NCBI GenBank assembly: GCA_938034415.1
Contig: CALHLE010000022.1
Location: 54,925 to 118,924, forward strand
Source of the DNA: an uncultured Anaerolineae bacterium
Lineage (GTDB): Bacteria > Chloroflexota > Anaerolineae > J036 > Brachytrichaceae
Direction: 5' to 3'
DNA length: 64,000 nucleotides
This document shows positions 37,133 through 46,744 of this stretch, piece by piece. Made by a program: the position numbers and the translations under genes. Within the stretch, counting starts at the first letter, position 1. The number at the start of each line of letters is the position of its first letter. Below the pieces are notes generated by a model. The model ran no database searches, was not told the origin of the DNA, and saw only the letters and a list, made by a program, of their open reading frames with translations.

Positions 37133-38425
37133 ATGTCATTCACCCACATTCACATTGCGCCATCAGCCGGCGCGGCTGTGATCGCCCTGGTCACGTTCGT
37201 CGCTCTGGCGATGGGCGAAATCCCGCGCCTGAAGCTCAACCGCGCGACGATCGCCATGATCGGCGCCGGCGCTGTGCTGGTCTTCGGCGTGCTTACGCTG
37301 TCGGAGGCCGAACGCACGATTGATTTGGGCACGCTGATTCTGCTGTTGAGCATGATGATCATCAACGCCGTGCTGGAGCTTTCGGGCTTCTTCACCTGGG
37401 TGGGCGAGGTGGTGATCGAGCGGGCCAATGCGCCGACGGCGCTGCTCATCCTGGTCGTGGTCACGGCTGGCGCGTTGTCCATGCTCTTCCTCAACGACCC
37501 TGTTTGCGTCATGCTGACGCCGCTGGTGTGTGGCGTGGTGTTGCGGCTGAAGCGCAATCCGATGCCGTACCTGATTGCGCTGGCGTGCGCGGCAAACGTG
37601 GGTTCGGTCGCCACGATCACCGGCAACCCGCAGAATATCTTGATCGGCGCGTCGTCGGGCATCGGCTATCTGTACTGGCTGTCGCGCTTGGGGCCGGTGG
37701 CGGCCGTTGGCCTGGCGGTGGTGTTCGCGGTGATCTGGCTGCTGTATCCGCAAGAGTTTCGCGGCGCGCAGGATGCAGCGCATGAGGCTGATCAATCGGC
37801 GATTGTTGCGCCGCAGCACGAAGGCGCGCCGATCACCTTGGCGCAAGCCGAGGCGACGATCTACGCCTCCACGCTGCGCAAGAGCTTGATCGTCATTGCG
37901 CTGATGCTGATCGCGTTCCTGGCCGGGGTCAACGTCACCGTGGCGGCATTCGTCGCCGCGTGCGCCATCCTGATCAGCCGGCGGTTCGAGTCGGCGCGCA
38001 TCCTGGCCTTGGTGGACTGGCCGTTATTGGTGATGTTCGGCGGTTTGTTCGTCGTCACCGGCGCGCTGGAAGTCACCGGTGTATCGGCGCAGTTGTTCGA
38101 GCTGGTCAAGCCGCTGGCATTCGCAGGCGTCGCCCCGCTGGCGCTCGTCACCACGTTGTTGAGCAATCTGATCTCGAATGTGCCGGCCGTGTTGTTGTTT
38201 CGACCGCTTGTGCCACAGTTCGCCGATCCAACGCAAGCCTGGCTGACGTTGGCCGCAGCGTCCACACTGGCCGGCAACCTCACGCTAATCGGCTCGGTGG
38301 CCAACCTGATCGTGGCTGAACAGGCGCTCAAGTTCGGCGTCAAGCTGACGTTCATGGAGTACCTCAGGCCCGGCTTGATCATCACGGCCCTCACGCTAAT
38401 AGCCGCGATCGTGCTCCTGGGGTAA
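37133..38425 (+). CDS. ArsB/NhaD-type ion permease
   Basis: A 430-residue membrane protein with about eleven TM helices of the ion transporter superfamily that includes ArsB, NhaD and SLC13. The first repeat motif [12 protein letters not shown] and [12 protein letters not shown], and the second-repeat [13 protein letters not shown], mark the two helix hairpins that form the ion site. The substrate (arsenite, Na+/H+ or dicarboxylate) cannot be decided from sequence. No arsR or other ars gene is nearby. Confidence 0.85.
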   Translation: MSFTHIHIAPSAGAAVIALVTFVALAMGEIPRLKLNRATIAMIGAGAVLVFGVLTLSEAERTIDLGTLILLLSMMIINAVLELSGFFTWVGEVVIERANAPTALLILVVVTAGALSMLFLNDPVCVMLTPLVCGVVLRLKRNPMPYLIALACAANVGSVATITGNPQNILIGASSGIGYLYWLSRLGPVAAVGLAVVFAVIWLLYPQEFRGAQDAAHEADQSAIVAPQHEGAPITLAQAEATIYASTLRKSLIVIALMLIAFLAGVNVTVAAFVAACAILISRRFESARILALVDWPLLVMFGGLFVVTGALEVTGVSAQLFELVKPLAFAGVAPLALVTTLLSNLISNVPAVLLFRPLVPQFADPTQAWLTLAAASTLAGNLTLIGSVANLIVAEQALKFGVKLTFMEYLRPGLIITALTLIAAIVLLG

Positions 38426-38445
38426 GGTGATCGAATCTTTGGCCG

Positions 38446-39696
38446 TCAACCGGGCGGGTTCGCGTCGGCATCCATCAGCTCGCGCGCGGCGCGCATCAGT
38501 TCGTCGGTGTGATCCCGTGGCGTATTTTTGCTCAAAAGGTAGCGCTCGAGCAGCGCGGCGGGCGACAGCGTCTCCGGATTCTGAATGCCGATGCGTGAGC
38601 GCGCATCGCGCTGCACGTCGCGCGAGATGCCGGCGATGAAATAAGCGTCCCGCAAAGCTTCTTCAATGTCGCCGACGCGCAGCATGGCTTCCTGATGCTG
38701 GAGCAATTTCACGTGCACGCGCACCACCGCATTGCTAATCTCATGGCGCGCGATCTCGCGCAGCACGGCGTCGGTGGGGTGGTCGCCGTCGTGCGTCGCA
38801 TCGGCATAGATCGAGACGAAGGGCCGCACGCTGCGCATCGGCTCAAAGCGCCATTGGGTATTGCCGCGTTGGGCTTCGATCCAGCAAAAGCCTTTGGGAT
38901 CGTTCTCCTCGCCGAAGTCTATGCGCTCCAAGCTGCCGGAATACACTACGCTCGGATAGTTGCCTCGGTTCACATCTTGGTGCTTGTGGATGTGTCCCAT
39001 GGCCACATAGTCCCACGCCTCCAGGCACAGGCTGCTGAGCTTGATGACCGTATCGCGCCCGAGCATCACATTGCGCTCCGAGCCAAACACTGCGCCGCTG
39101 ACCGTGAAGTGGCCGGTCAAGATGGCCGGGAATTTGGCGTCCACTTCGCCGGCCAATCGCTGCAACTCATCGCCAAGGACGCGCTCCATCTCCTGGTCGA
39201 GCTGCTCGATGGTCATACCGCGATATTCTTCATATTTCAGCAGCCGGTTGCGCTGCGGCCATGGCACGGTGGCGATTTGCACAACGCCGCGCGCGGTCTC
39301 GATGCGATGCAGTTTCTCTTCGCGCCCAACGATCACATAGGGCACATTGAGTGTTGCGAAGATATCCATGGTGCTGGCGCGCTGTTCCATAACCGGCATA
39401 TCGTGGTTGCCGACTAGCAACACGGTGGTCACTCCCTCTTTCGAGAGGCGCATGATCTGGCGGGCGAAGGCGCGCTGGTAGGTGGGGTTAGGGTCGCGCG
39501 TCTTGAAGGCGTCGCCGGCGAAGATAACCACGTCGGCTTTGTGATTGATGGCGTAGTCCACGATTTCCTTCAAGCGCGACACGAAGTCCAGCACGCGCTG
39601 GTTCAGTCCGGTCTCGGGGTCTATGCGCCCGTAGTTCTCCATGCCGATGTGAATGTCGGCGAAATGCAAGATTCTGATCGGTTCGCGCTGGTTCAT
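38446..39696 (-). CDS. SbcD-like metallophosphoesterase / DNA repair exonuclease
   Basis: A 416-residue calcineurin-like phosphoesterase of the SbcD/Mre11 group. The five metal motifs are in order: HFADIHIG, FAGDAF, GNHDMP, LTGHF and MGHIHKHQ. A C-terminal capping region follows (about 290-416). An SbcC partner is not seen downstream, so it may act with a distant ATPase or alone. The start at 39696 overlaps the stop of the preceding SH3 lipoprotein gene by ATGA. Confidence 0.85.
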   Translation of the reverse strand: MNQREPIRILHFADIHIGMENYGRIDPETGLNQRVLDFVSRLKEIVDYAINHKADVVIFAGDAFKTRDPNPTYQRAFARQIMRLSKEGVTTVLLVGNHDMPVMEQRASTMDIFATLNVPYVIVGREEKLHRIETARGVVQIATVPWPQRNRLLKYEEYRGMTIEQLDQEMERVLGDELQRLAGEVDAKFPAILTGHFTVSGAVFGSERNVMLGRDTVIKLSSLCLEAWDYVAMGHIHKHQDVNRGNYPSVVYSGSLERIDFGEENDPKGFCWIEAQRGNTQWRFEPMRSVRPFVSIYADATHDGDHPTDAVLREIARHEISNAVVRVHVKLLQHQEAMLRVGDIEEALRDAYFIAGISRDVQRDARSRIGIQNPETLSPAALLERYLLSKNTPRDHTDELMRAARELMDADANPPG

Positions 39697-41174
39697 GGCT
39701 GAATAGGCAATTGGCGAATGTCGAACGCTGTGTCTACATAATCGCGGCTGACCCAGCCGACTACCCCTGACTCGCTGCGGATGCGCAGCCAACTGGCGTC
39801 AGCGTTGCGCGTGAATAGTTCTACCTGCTCGCCTGGGTCGAGTTGGCCGATGATGCGAAAGCGCGTGCTCGGTCCGGAGCGGATGTTGAGCAGCTCGGTT
39901 GCCCAGCCGATCGGCGCATCCGCCGACAGCGGCTTCCCACTTAGCACGTCGCCGTCAATCCGTAACGACGCAATCATGGCATCGATCGCAGCCAACGCAG
40001 GCGTAAAACTCTTCGGCTGCGCATCCAGCTTTTGCGCGATGCCCTCCGCATACGCGAAGTAGTCGCGCTTGAACTCGTCGCGCTCGGTTTGGGTGATCTC
40101 GGCCGGCGCAGCCGGCAGGGCGGTCGTCGTAACCGGAAGGTACGCAGCGATGTAGTAGCGACCATCGTGCGTCAGCCCTTGGAACGTGTAGATAAGGCTT
40201 GACGCGGTGAGCGGGCGAAGCTCCTGGGTCAGATGCGTGAGGAAGCGCACACCGCTGCCGCCGTTGAATTCCAGATAGCGCACCTGCGCGCGCATCGCTT
40301 GGCTGAGGTCTGAAGCCGGCAGCAGGAGCGGGTCTTGTTTCAACTGCGCCGGTCGCTCGGCGAGCAATGCCTGAAATGCCCGGATTGCCTGACCGAACGA
40401 TTCCGCCTCAGCGCCTCGGAATAACCTTTGATAGTCCTGCAACGGCAGGATGAGGATTTGACGCTGGCGCGGGTCGAACCCTCCGCCGGGTTGATCCTCG
40501 TCGAAGAGCAATCTCAGGTGGCGTGGCCAGCCGTTCCAGTCTATCGGGAAGCGGACGTTTGGCTTGCGCGGCACGGTTTCGGCGCGCAACTTGGCAGCCA
40601 CGCCGTTGATCGCGAGGCTCACGCCTTGCGGCAGGTTCACCGTCAGCATGGGAATTTGCGCGGTTTGCTCGGCGGCGCCGTCTGCGGCAGCCACCTCGAT
40701 GCGCAGCGGGCCGGGCGGCCACATCGCGTGGGTGATCGTCGCGCTAAAGACGCCGGCCTCGCCGGGGATTCCCTGAACATCCATTGCGCCGTCGCCGATG
40801 ACATCGCCGAAGGCGTCCGTTATGCGATAGCGCAGCGTTTTATCCATCGGGGTGAGCGCGACGCTGCCGGCCAGCCTGAGCGGGCTGGACACCACGGCGC
40901 CGCGCGTCGGCGACTCGATCACGATCTTCTGCTGCGGGGGTGCAGGCGTTTCGGTTGGGATGGCAAGCAGGGCCGCGCCCACGATCGGTGCAACCGCTGC
41001 CGGTGTGGATGTCGGCTGGGCAGCCGACGGCGATGCGTCTGGTCCATCGGCCTCGTTCGGCGGCGATGGATGACCAAGAGGCGGGGAGGCGTTTGTCAGC
41101 GCGCAGGCCGGGGCGAGGGCGAGGACAACGGCAATCAGCCAGCTACACCGTCGGCGCTGTTGGCGAGGTCTCAT
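39693..41174 (-). CDS. Lipoprotein with Ig-like domain and C-terminal bacterial SH3 domain
   Basis: A 493-residue protein. The signal peptide ends at a possible lipobox APAC (Cys24). A Pro/Ser/Thr-rich spacer precedes an Ig-like region (about 82-175, IESPTRGAVVSSPLRLAG). A GerMN-like or other alpha/beta region follows and the C-terminus is an SH3b domain (about 425-480, LNIRSGPSTRFRIIGQL), which usually binds cell-wall peptide. The function is unknown; surface attachment is inferred. It overlaps the phosphoesterase start, so the two are co-translated. Confidence 0.72.
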   Translation of the reverse strand: MRPRQQRRRCSWLIAVVLALAPACALTNASPPLGHPSPPNEADGPDASPSAAQPTSTPAAVAPIVGAALLAIPTETPAPPQQKIVIESPTRGAVVSSPLRLAGSVALTPMDKTLRYRITDAFGDVIGDGAMDVQGIPGEAGVFSATITHAMWPPGPLRIEVAAADGAAEQTAQIPMLTVNLPQGVSLAINGVAAKLRAETVPRKPNVRFPIDWNGWPRHLRLLFDEDQPGGGFDPRQRQILILPLQDYQRLFRGAEAESFGQAIRAFQALLAERPAQLKQDPLLLPASDLSQAMRAQVRYLEFNGGSGVRFLTHLTQELRPLTASSLIYTFQGLTHDGRYYIAAYLPVTTTALPAAPAEITQTERDEFKRDYFAYAEGIAQKLDAQPKSFTPALAAIDAMIASLRIDGDVLSGKPLSADAPIGWATELLNIRSGPSTRFRIIGQLDPGEQVELFTRNADASWLRIRSESGVVGWVSRDYVDTAFDIRQLPIQP

Positions 41175-41200
41175 GCAGAGCAGACTGAACTAGGCTCAAT

Positions 41201-41232
41201 CAAAACACCCGAAGCGCATGCGCTTCGGGTGT
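41201..41232 (-). terminator. Intrinsic terminator of rpsR-rpmG
   Basis: A perfect palindrome with two 14-nt arms (41205-41218 and 41219-41232; ACACCCGAAGCGCA is the left arm), followed on the minus strand by TTTTG. It lies 64 nt after the rpmG stop and just before the SH3 lipoprotein gene. Confidence 0.75.
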
Positions 41233-41296
41233 GTTCCGTCGTGTGCCCGCTCGGTTCGCAGTCACGTTCGAGCCTTCTGCTGGATAGCAGAGAAGT

Positions 41297-41464
41297 TCAT
41301 TTCTCCTCTTTGTAAAGCACATGCCGGCGGACGAACGGATCGTAGCGGCGAAGCTCGAGGCGGGCCGTGTCGTTCTTGCGATTTTTCTCGGTCAGGTAGA
41401 AATGGCCGCTCTCGGTGCTCTTCAGTCTGATCACGATTCGGTTGCCTTTCTTTTTGCTGGCCAT
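41297..41464 (-). CDS. rpmG: 50S ribosomal protein L33
   Basis: A 55-residue protein read directly from the sequence: it starts [14 protein letters not shown], continues [13 protein letters not shown] and ends YKEEK. This is the standard L33, without the zinc-binding cysteines of the C+ form. AGGAGG is 5 nt before the ATG. It is 58 nt downstream of rpsR, and an intrinsic terminator follows. Confidence 0.95.
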   Translation of the reverse strand: MASKKKGNRIVIRLKSTESGHFYLTEKNRKNDTARLELRRYDPFVRRHVLYKEEK

Positions 41465-41522
41465 GCCAACCTCCTGAATGACAGACGCTCGCGGCGCGCG
41501 TAGCGTCGAACGTCTGCGCTGG

Positions 41523-41864
41523 TCACTTGTTCAACGTGCCTGGTATTGGCAACAGCGCCAGGTGGCGCGCACGCTTGATAGCGCGGGCCATTAGCCTTTG
41601 GTTTTTTGCGCTGAGACCGCTGCGGCGGCGGGGCAGGATTTTGCCCTGGGCGCTGATGTAGCGGCGGAGTCGCTCATGATCCTTGTAGTCAGGCACTGTG
41701 TTCGTTGCCGCGAACTCATCCATGCGCTTGGGCCGCGCAATGCTTGTTTCGACGCTAGGCGCCCGATAGGCTGTTGCCCTTTTCTTCTGAGACTTTTCGG
41801 TCGCAGCTTTGGGCTTTGAAAGCTCAGCCGTCGTCTCTTCGGCTACGGTAAAGCTGTTTTCCAC
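41523..41864 (-). CDS. rpsR: 30S ribosomal protein S18 with N-terminal extension
   Basis: A 113-residue protein. The S18 core is the last 57 residues or so ([41 protein letters not shown] in part). Before it lies an extension of about 50 residues rich in Ala, Thr, Lys and Glu. I chose the GTG at 41864 because GAGGGAG precedes it by about 6 nt; the frame upstream is out of place in the leader. In many bacteria rpsR sits with rpsF and ssb; here it is paired only with rpmG. Confidence 0.92.
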   Translation of the reverse strand: MENSFTVAEETTAELSKPKAATEKSQKKRATAYRAPSVETSIARPKRMDEFAATNTVPDYKDHERLRRYISAQGKILPRRRSGLSAKNQRLMARAIKRARHLALLPIPGTLNK

Positions 41865-41935
41865 GTTTCTCCCTCGGTTGAATTGGACTCTATCTCCTTG
41901 CGCCGCGCGATCGGTCGAGCTAGCGCGGGCCTGGG

Positions 41936-41944
41936 ATTTTAGCA
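41936..41944 (-). promoter_or_regulatory. Extended -10 promoter of rpsR-rpmG
   Basis: On the minus strand TG-C-TAAAAT with TAAAAT at 41936-41941. A start near 41930 would give a leader of about 65 nt before the GTG of rpsR. Confidence 0.5.
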
Positions 41945-42024
41945 TGGTTCGGTTGACATCTTCCCCCGTTCCCCGTTTTGCCCCACAGAGGGATGCATCC
42001 TCTCGGCAGGCGCGGTGCGCCGGT

Positions 42025-42897
42025 TCAGTCGGAGATATGCGCCGGCGGTTGACCGCGTCGCTGTTGCAACAGCCACTCGAAGAGTTCGGTTGTCCGGTAG
42101 GCCAGCTCCCAGCCCAGGTCGTGGTCGGCGTTCTCGAATACTGTGAAGCGCGGCGCGCCGCCGCATGACCTCAGCGCATTAACTACGCGCTCGCTCTCGC
42201 GCAGCGGCACATTGCGGTCGAGCCGCGCGCCGAACACCCAGATCGGTTTGTCCTTGAGCGCGCAGAGTTGTCGGGCGCTGTAGAAATATCCGCCGACCAC
42301 CGGCACGATGGCTGCGAAGCGGTCGGGATCAGCCATCGCCAGCGCCCATGCGCCGTAGCCGCCCATGCTCAGGCCGGTGAGGTAGATGCGGTCGGGATCA
42401 ATGGCCAGTTCTGACTGCAACGCGTCGAGCAGCGCCTCGACTGCGTCCAGGCTGGGATACCAGCCGCGTTGACTCGTGGGCGATTGCGGTGAAACGACGA
42501 TGAAGGGGAATTCGGGGGTCTCCTCGACGATCCGCGGCAGAATGGCGCGCCGCAGCCGGCTCACGTCGCGGCCTGCCTCGCGCGAGCCGTGCAGGAAGAC
42601 CAACAGCGGCCATCTCGCCTGCGGATCCTGTCCGTAGGACGCGGGCACGAAGAGCAGATAGTTAAGCTGGGTTGCTCGACCGTCGGCGAGCTGCGCTCTG
42701 AATATGTAGGCGTGTTGGCCGGTTCGCGGCCGGCTGGACAGTTCATTCGCCGTCGCGCTATGCTGGATTGCGGCCTGCGGCGCCTCAACCGAGTCGCCGC
42801 TTTTGCCGGCGAACGGCGCGGCAGTCTGAGCCGCCGCCGGCGTGATGCACGTTCCGACGGCCAGCAAGATAGCCGGGATGACGCTGCTTCGCTTCAT
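42025..42897 (-). CDS. Secreted alpha/beta-hydrolase esterase
   Basis: A 290-residue hydrolase of the PHB depolymerase/peptidase S9-like esterase group. A signal peptide is clear ([15 protein letters not shown] to AAAQTA). The nucleophile is Ser in GLSMGG, the acid is likely the Asp in FGARLD, and the His is in ADHDLGWEL. The oxyanion turn is FLHGSREAG. It should act on an ester outside the membrane; the substrate is unknown. It lies 10 nt after the DUF1330 gene. Confidence 0.85.
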   Translation of the reverse strand: MKRSSVIPAILLAVGTCITPAAAQTAAPFAGKSGDSVEAPQAAIQHSATANELSSRPRTGQHAYIFRAQLADGRATQLNYLLFVPASYGQDPQARWPLLVFLHGSREAGRDVSRLRRAILPRIVEETPEFPFIVVSPQSPTSQRGWYPSLDAVEALLDALQSELAIDPDRIYLTGLSMGGYGAWALAMADPDRFAAIVPVVGGYFYSARQLCALKDKPIWVFGARLDRNVPLRESERVVNALRSCGGAPRFTVFENADHDLGWELAYRTTELFEWLLQQRRGQPPAHISD

Positions 42898-42907
42898 CGG
42901 GCCTGGG

Positions 42908-43204
42908 TCAAGCGGGGGTGACGCCTTCGACCATGATCACGTTCGACCTGGCCGTGCGGTGCCGAATCGCTTTGGCGCGGCTATATGCCTCGGATTCATA
43001 CCACGCCTTTGCCTGCTCCAGGCTAGGGAATTCCAGGATGACGAAACGTTTGGGCGACCACTCGCCCTCGATGACGTGCACGGGCGCGCCGCGCACGATG
43101 TAGCGTCCGCCGAATTGGGCGGGCGTCGGCCCAGCCAGCTTTTTGTATTCCTCGTATTCGACAGGTTCGAGCACTTCGATGTCTGCGATCACATAGGCCG
43201 CCAT
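42908..43204 (-). CDS. DUF1330-family protein
   Basis: A 98-residue ferredoxin-like dimeric alpha/beta-barrel protein of the DUF1330 family, with the hallmark FGGRYIVRGAP and a late FVILEFPSLEQAKAWYESEAY in pieces. No reaction is known. GAGGAA is about 10 nt before the ATG. It is the first gene before the esterase. Confidence 0.85.
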   Translation of the reverse strand: MAAYVIADIEVLEPVEYEEYKKLAGPTPAQFGGRYIVRGAPVHVIEGEWSPKRFVILEFPSLEQAKAWYESEAYSRAKAIRHRTARSNVIMVEGVTPA

Positions 43205-43243
43205 ATTGCCAATTCCTCGGTTGCGTAGTGAGTGTGGGATTGC

Positions 43244-44638
43244 TCAGTTAACCTTAGCCCAACTCGGCTCATCGCCTTCGCCGGCAATTTGAACATCGTG
43301 CCGGTCAAGCAGCGCGTCAAGAGGGATGGATTCGGCCCCGTTGTTGTGAGGCGCAAACTGGCCGTTTGACTCCGCTGGGGGCAAGTGGTGATGGGCGCGC
43401 CAACCGTCCGGTTCGATCGTCATGGCCTCGCCAGCCAACAAGCCGGCCACGCCGGTTGGCCTGCGGCCGGCGCGCGGCTCGGCCATCCGTTGGGGGCGCT
43501 GATAGTCTGTCGGCTCGGTGTAGGTGCTGATGTAGCCCTCGAAGTTGCGAAAGACGGCGCGGCCGGGCGATTGGCTGATCAGGTAATTCGGCAAGACCGG
43601 CACCTTGCCGCCGCCGCCCGGCAGATCCACGACGTAGGTCGGGATGGCGTAGCCGCTGGTGTGGCCGCGCAGCGATTCCATGATCTCCAGGCCGGCCGCG
43701 ATGGTGGTGCGGAAGTGGCCGCTGCCTGCGACCAAGTCGCACTGGTAGAGGTAGTACGGCCTGACGCGAATCTTAACCAGTTCGTGGCACAGCCTGCGAA
43801 TGATGTCTGGGTGATCGTTGACGCCGGCGAGCAGCACGCTTTGGTTGCCAAGTGGGATGCCAGCATCGGCTAGCTTGGCGCAGGCGCGCGCCAGCTCCGG
43901 CGTGATCTCCTTCGGATGGTTGACGTGGATGTTCATCCACAGCGGATGGAACTGGCGCAGCATCGCCACCAGCTCATCGGTGATGCGCTGCGGCAGGAAC
44001 ACCGGCACGCGCGACCCGATGCGGATGATCTCGATGTGGGGGATGTCGCGCAGCCGGCGCAGCAAGTCTTCGAGGATCTTCTGCGGCAGCGTGAGCGGGT
44101 CGCCGCCGCTCAACAGCACATCGCGCACCTCCGGCGTCTGGCGCAGATACTCGATTTGCAGGTCGTGGTGGCGCCGGTTGAACATCGCGTGCGGGTCGCC
44201 GACGATGCGGCTGCGCGTGCAATAGCGGCAATACGAGGCGCACTGCGTGGTGACCAACATGAGCACGCGGTCGGGGTAGCGGTGCACCAGGCCGGGCACG
44301 GGCGAGTGCGCATCCTCGGCCAGCGAATCTTCCATCATGCTCTCGAATGCCTTCAGCTCGCGTCCGCGCGGCACGACCTGCAAGCGCACCGGGCAATCCG
44401 GGTCGTCGGGGTCTATCAGCGACGCGAAGTAAGGGGTGATGTCCACGCGAAACTTGTTCGGCGCATTCAACCCCTCCAGCTCTTCCTCGGTGAGCCGGAT
44501 GATCTTCGCCAGGTCCTCCGCTGTATTGAGCCGATGGCTGAGTTGCCAGCGCCAATCGTCCCATTGTTCATCGGGAACGTCGGCCCATAACGCAGGGCGC
44601 GGGGTGCGGCCTTGCGGCAAGCGATAAGGGGTGCTCAT
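43244..44638 (-). CDS. kamA: KamA-family radical SAM aminomutase (lysine 2,3-aminomutase-like)
   Basis: A 464-residue radical SAM and PLP enzyme. The [4Fe-4S] cluster motif is Cys133, Cys137 and Cys140 (CASYCRYC), and the PLP-lysine motif PGGGGKVPVLPNY is downstream. Length and the region CPVRLQVVPRGREL match lysine 2,3-aminomutase homologues, which make beta-lysine or similar beta-amino acids. The C-terminal 75 residues are not conserved. EpmB homologues are shorter, so I favour KamA. The start could also be 44668. Confidence 0.85.
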   Translation of the reverse strand: MSTPYRLPQGRTPRPALWADVPDEQWDDWRWQLSHRLNTAEDLAKIIRLTEEELEGLNAPNKFRVDITPYFASLIDPDDPDCPVRLQVVPRGRELKAFESMMEDSLAEDAHSPVPGLVHRYPDRVLMLVTTQCASYCRYCTRSRIVGDPHAMFNRRHHDLQIEYLRQTPEVRDVLLSGGDPLTLPQKILEDLLRRLRDIPHIEIIRIGSRVPVFLPQRITDELVAMLRQFHPLWMNIHVNHPKEITPELARACAKLADAGIPLGNQSVLLAGVNDHPDIIRRLCHELVKIRVRPYYLYQCDLVAGSGHFRTTIAAGLEIMESLRGHTSGYAIPTYVVDLPGGGGKVPVLPNYLISQSPGRAVFRNFEGYISTYTEPTDYQRPQRMAEPRAGRRPTGVAGLLAGEAMTIEPDGWRAHHHLPPAESNGQFAPHNNGAESIPLDALLDRHDVQIAGEGDEPSWAKVN

Positions 44639-44699
44639 GGTTAGCTGCACGGGGGGGTGATCTGTCACTGGCAGGAGGCGACGGAAGCCGTCAGCCGAG

Positions 44700-45461
44700 T
44701 TACTCGTCGAGCTTCACATTCGGCGCGACTTGCGCGAAGATCTGCCGGAAGTCCTGCACGCTGCGCACACCCGGAAAGGGCTGGCCGTTCACGAAGAACG
44801 TGGGCGTCTGTTGCACGCCGCGCGCTTCGGCATCCCGGCGAATCTGTAGCACGGTGCTTTCGTGTTTGTTGCTGTCCAAACAAGCGTTGAACGCTGCCGT
44901 GTCCATGCCCTCGATGGTGGCTGCCATCTCCTTCAGCCGGGGCTTGCTGTAGTTGCCGACGTTCTCCTGACCGGTGATCAACTGATTGACGAACAGCGTC
45001 GCGTGCATTTGCCAGAACTTATCTTGATCCGCGGCGCAGAGCGCGGCTTGCACAGCGTCGCGCGATTCGCGCCCCCCTACGCGGTCTTCGAGGAAGGGCA
45101 GGAAATTCACCTCGTAGCGCACCTTGCCGGTCTTGGCGAAGGCTTCGATCACCGCCGGCTCGAAGTTGCGGCCATATTGGCCGCAGGCCGGACATTGGTA
45201 GTCCAGATATTCTTCTACCTTAATCGGCGCGTCGGCCGGCCCCCACGCTCGGCCGTTCGGCTCGGCGTTCGCCGGCGTGGCTTTGCTCGCGGCCTTCACA
45301 GGAGGAAGTGCGCTGGCTCGTTGTTGACCGGAGAGCGCGCTGAGGACGACTGCGCCGCCGATCACGATTACAGCAATGGCCCCAATGATGACGGCGATCT
45401 GAATCGTTTGCTTGCGCTGCTGCTCGCGCCTACGCGCTTCGAGTTCTTTTCGCTTGGACAT
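44700..45461 (-). CDS. Membrane-anchored DsbA-like thiol oxidoreductase
   Basis: A 253-residue protein: a cytoplasmic Lys/Arg-rich N-terminus, one TM segment (21-43), and a thioredoxin fold with a helical insert. The redox motif is Cys90-Pro-Ala-Cys93 (DYQCPACGQYG), and the cis-Pro is in TPTFFVNG. It probably makes disulfide bonds outside the membrane, or belongs to the BdbD/NhaA-fused DsbA type. A VKOR or DsbB partner is not seen. Confidence 0.88.
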   Translation of the reverse strand: MSKRKELEARRREQQRKQTIQIAVIIGAIAVIVIGGAVVLSALSGQQRASALPPVKAASKATPANAEPNGRAWGPADAPIKVEEYLDYQCPACGQYGRNFEPAVIEAFAKTGKVRYEVNFLPFLEDRVGGRESRDAVQAALCAADQDKFWQMHATLFVNQLITGQENVGNYSKPRLKEMAATIEGMDTAAFNACLDSNKHESTVLQIRRDAEARGVQQTPTFFVNGQPFPGVRSVQDFRQIFAQVAPNVKLDE

Positions 45462-45566
45462 TTCTTTCTAGCCTTGCGTGCGAAGTCTCGCAGAATGTTA
45501 ATGCGTAATCACCGGTTCGTGAAGTGTTGACGGGATTTTGCGTTTACTTTTTAAGGTTTGCCTTGC

Positions 45567-46283
45567 TTATCCGCTTCGACTGATTGCCCCGCTCAGCTCG
45601 CGCGCGCCGGTGTCGCGATAGCCGAGCCGCTCGGCAAGACGAATCGAGGCGATGTTGGCCGGGTTGACGACGTATAGCGGAATTCGCCCCATCTCCAGCA
45701 CCTGCGCGCTGATCACGCTGACCACCGATTTGCCCAGGCCGCGGCCGCGCGCGCCTTCGACGACGTGCACGAACACCTCCGCATATCGCGATGAGATCCA
45801 GCTTGTGCCGGCCTCGGCAGCGTTTGACCCATCGCGCGCGCGAATTGCCGCGCGCAACATCCCGTCCGGCGTCTTGCTGGTCTGCGCGAGGATGTTCACG
45901 ACCGGTTTGAAGTCGCCGCTGTTGAGAGCATAGATGTGATTGATCGTCTCGCCGTGCAGTTGGCACACCGCTTCGAGCTGGGGGCGAACCGACGGCTGCG
46001 CATTGAATAAGTATTGCCGGTTGGGCGCCAGCGCTTCGCGCAGGGCCTGTTGTAGGGCGAGCGGGTCATCGCCGCGCATCACCACGAGCGGGCGGAACAG
46101 ATCGAGGCCGGTCTGACACACGGCGACGAAGGCGAGCGGTCGGCCGTGTGGGTCGGTCTGCATGTGTAGCCGTGTGCGGCGGGGGTCGTGCTCGAGCGCG
46201 AAATACCAGGTGAGCGCATCCGCAGGCCCAGGGGTCAACAATTGCGCAGCCAGGGCGCGCTGTGCGGTGATGTCGTCGGCCAT
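45567..46283 (-). CDS. GNAT-family N-acetyltransferase, C-terminal domain
   Basis: A 238-residue protein. The C-terminal half is a GNAT domain: AEVFVHVVEGARGRGLGKSV is the acetyl-CoA loop region and ANIASIRLAERLGYRD the last helix and strand. The N-terminal half (about 110 residues) resembles no family I recognise. I chose the ATG at 46283 because a TACAAC -10 lies 8 nt upstream. The function is unknown. Confidence 0.75.
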   Translation of the reverse strand: MADDITAQRALAAQLLTPGPADALTWYFALEHDPRRTRLHMQTDPHGRPLAFVAVCQTGLDLFRPLVVMRGDDPLALQQALREALAPNRQYLFNAQPSVRPQLEAVCQLHGETINHIYALNSGDFKPVVNILAQTSKTPDGMLRAAIRARDGSNAAEAGTSWISSRYAEVFVHVVEGARGRGLGKSVVSVISAQVLEMGRIPLYVVNPANIASIRLAERLGYRDTGARELSGAISRSG

Positions 46284-46291
46284 GCCGGTAA

Positions 46292-46297
46292 GTTGTA
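46292..46297 (-). promoter_or_regulatory. -10 element of the GNAT gene
   Basis: Minus-strand TACAAC, 8 nt before the ATG at 46283. Leaderless arrangement. Confidence 0.35.
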
Positions 46298-46350
46298 GTC
46301 TAGCATCGCCGCTGGGGGAACCTATCGGTCGCCGTAATCGTCTGTAGGGC

Positions 46351-46737
46351 ATGGCGCGCGCATGGCTGATCGGTCTTGTCTGCGCATCGTTGGTCGCGTG
46401 CGGTGTCGGGTTGCCGAACCAACTTGATAGCGCTTTGCCAACTCCGATGCCCGCGGGGGTCTCTGCGACTGCGACCGGTGCGGTCAACCCGGCAGTCGCC
46501 GCAGCGCGCAGGATGTTGGCGCAAGAGCTTCAAATTGCGCCGGGCGCAATCCGGGTGGTGCAGGTCGAAAAGATGCAATGGCCGGATGGCTGCCTTGGGG
46601 TCCCCGCGCCAGATACGCCCTGCAACGACATCATTGTGCCGGGGTATCGGGTCATCCTCGCCGTGGACGGCCGACACTATACATACCACACCGATCTGAC
46701 AGGCCGCCAGGTCGTTCGCGCCGATCCGCGTCCTTGA
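46351..46737 (+). CDS. Lipoprotein of unknown function
   Basis: A 128-residue protein with a signal peptide and the lipobox LVAC (Cys17). After a short Ser/Pro/Thr/Ala spacer comes a small domain with the Cys pair in WPDGCLGVPAPDTPCND and a final GYRVILAVDGRHYTYHTD. I recall this domain in lipoproteins of Chloroflexota and Cyanobacteria but no function. It is convergent with the membrane protein that follows, 7 nt apart. Confidence 0.7.
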   Translation: MARAWLIGLVCASLVACGVGLPNQLDSALPTPMPAGVSATATGAVNPAVAAARRMLAQELQIAPGAIRVVQVEKMQWPDGCLGVPAPDTPCNDIIVPGYRVILAVDGRHYTYHTDLTGRQVVRADPRP

Positions 46738-46744
46738 CGTTGGG

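Noticed and set aside
41866..41945. A longer S18 start at 41945
   Set aside because: The additional 27 residues would cross the leader and reach the extended -10 at 41936; the GTG at 41864 has a ribosome site and gives a more normal length.
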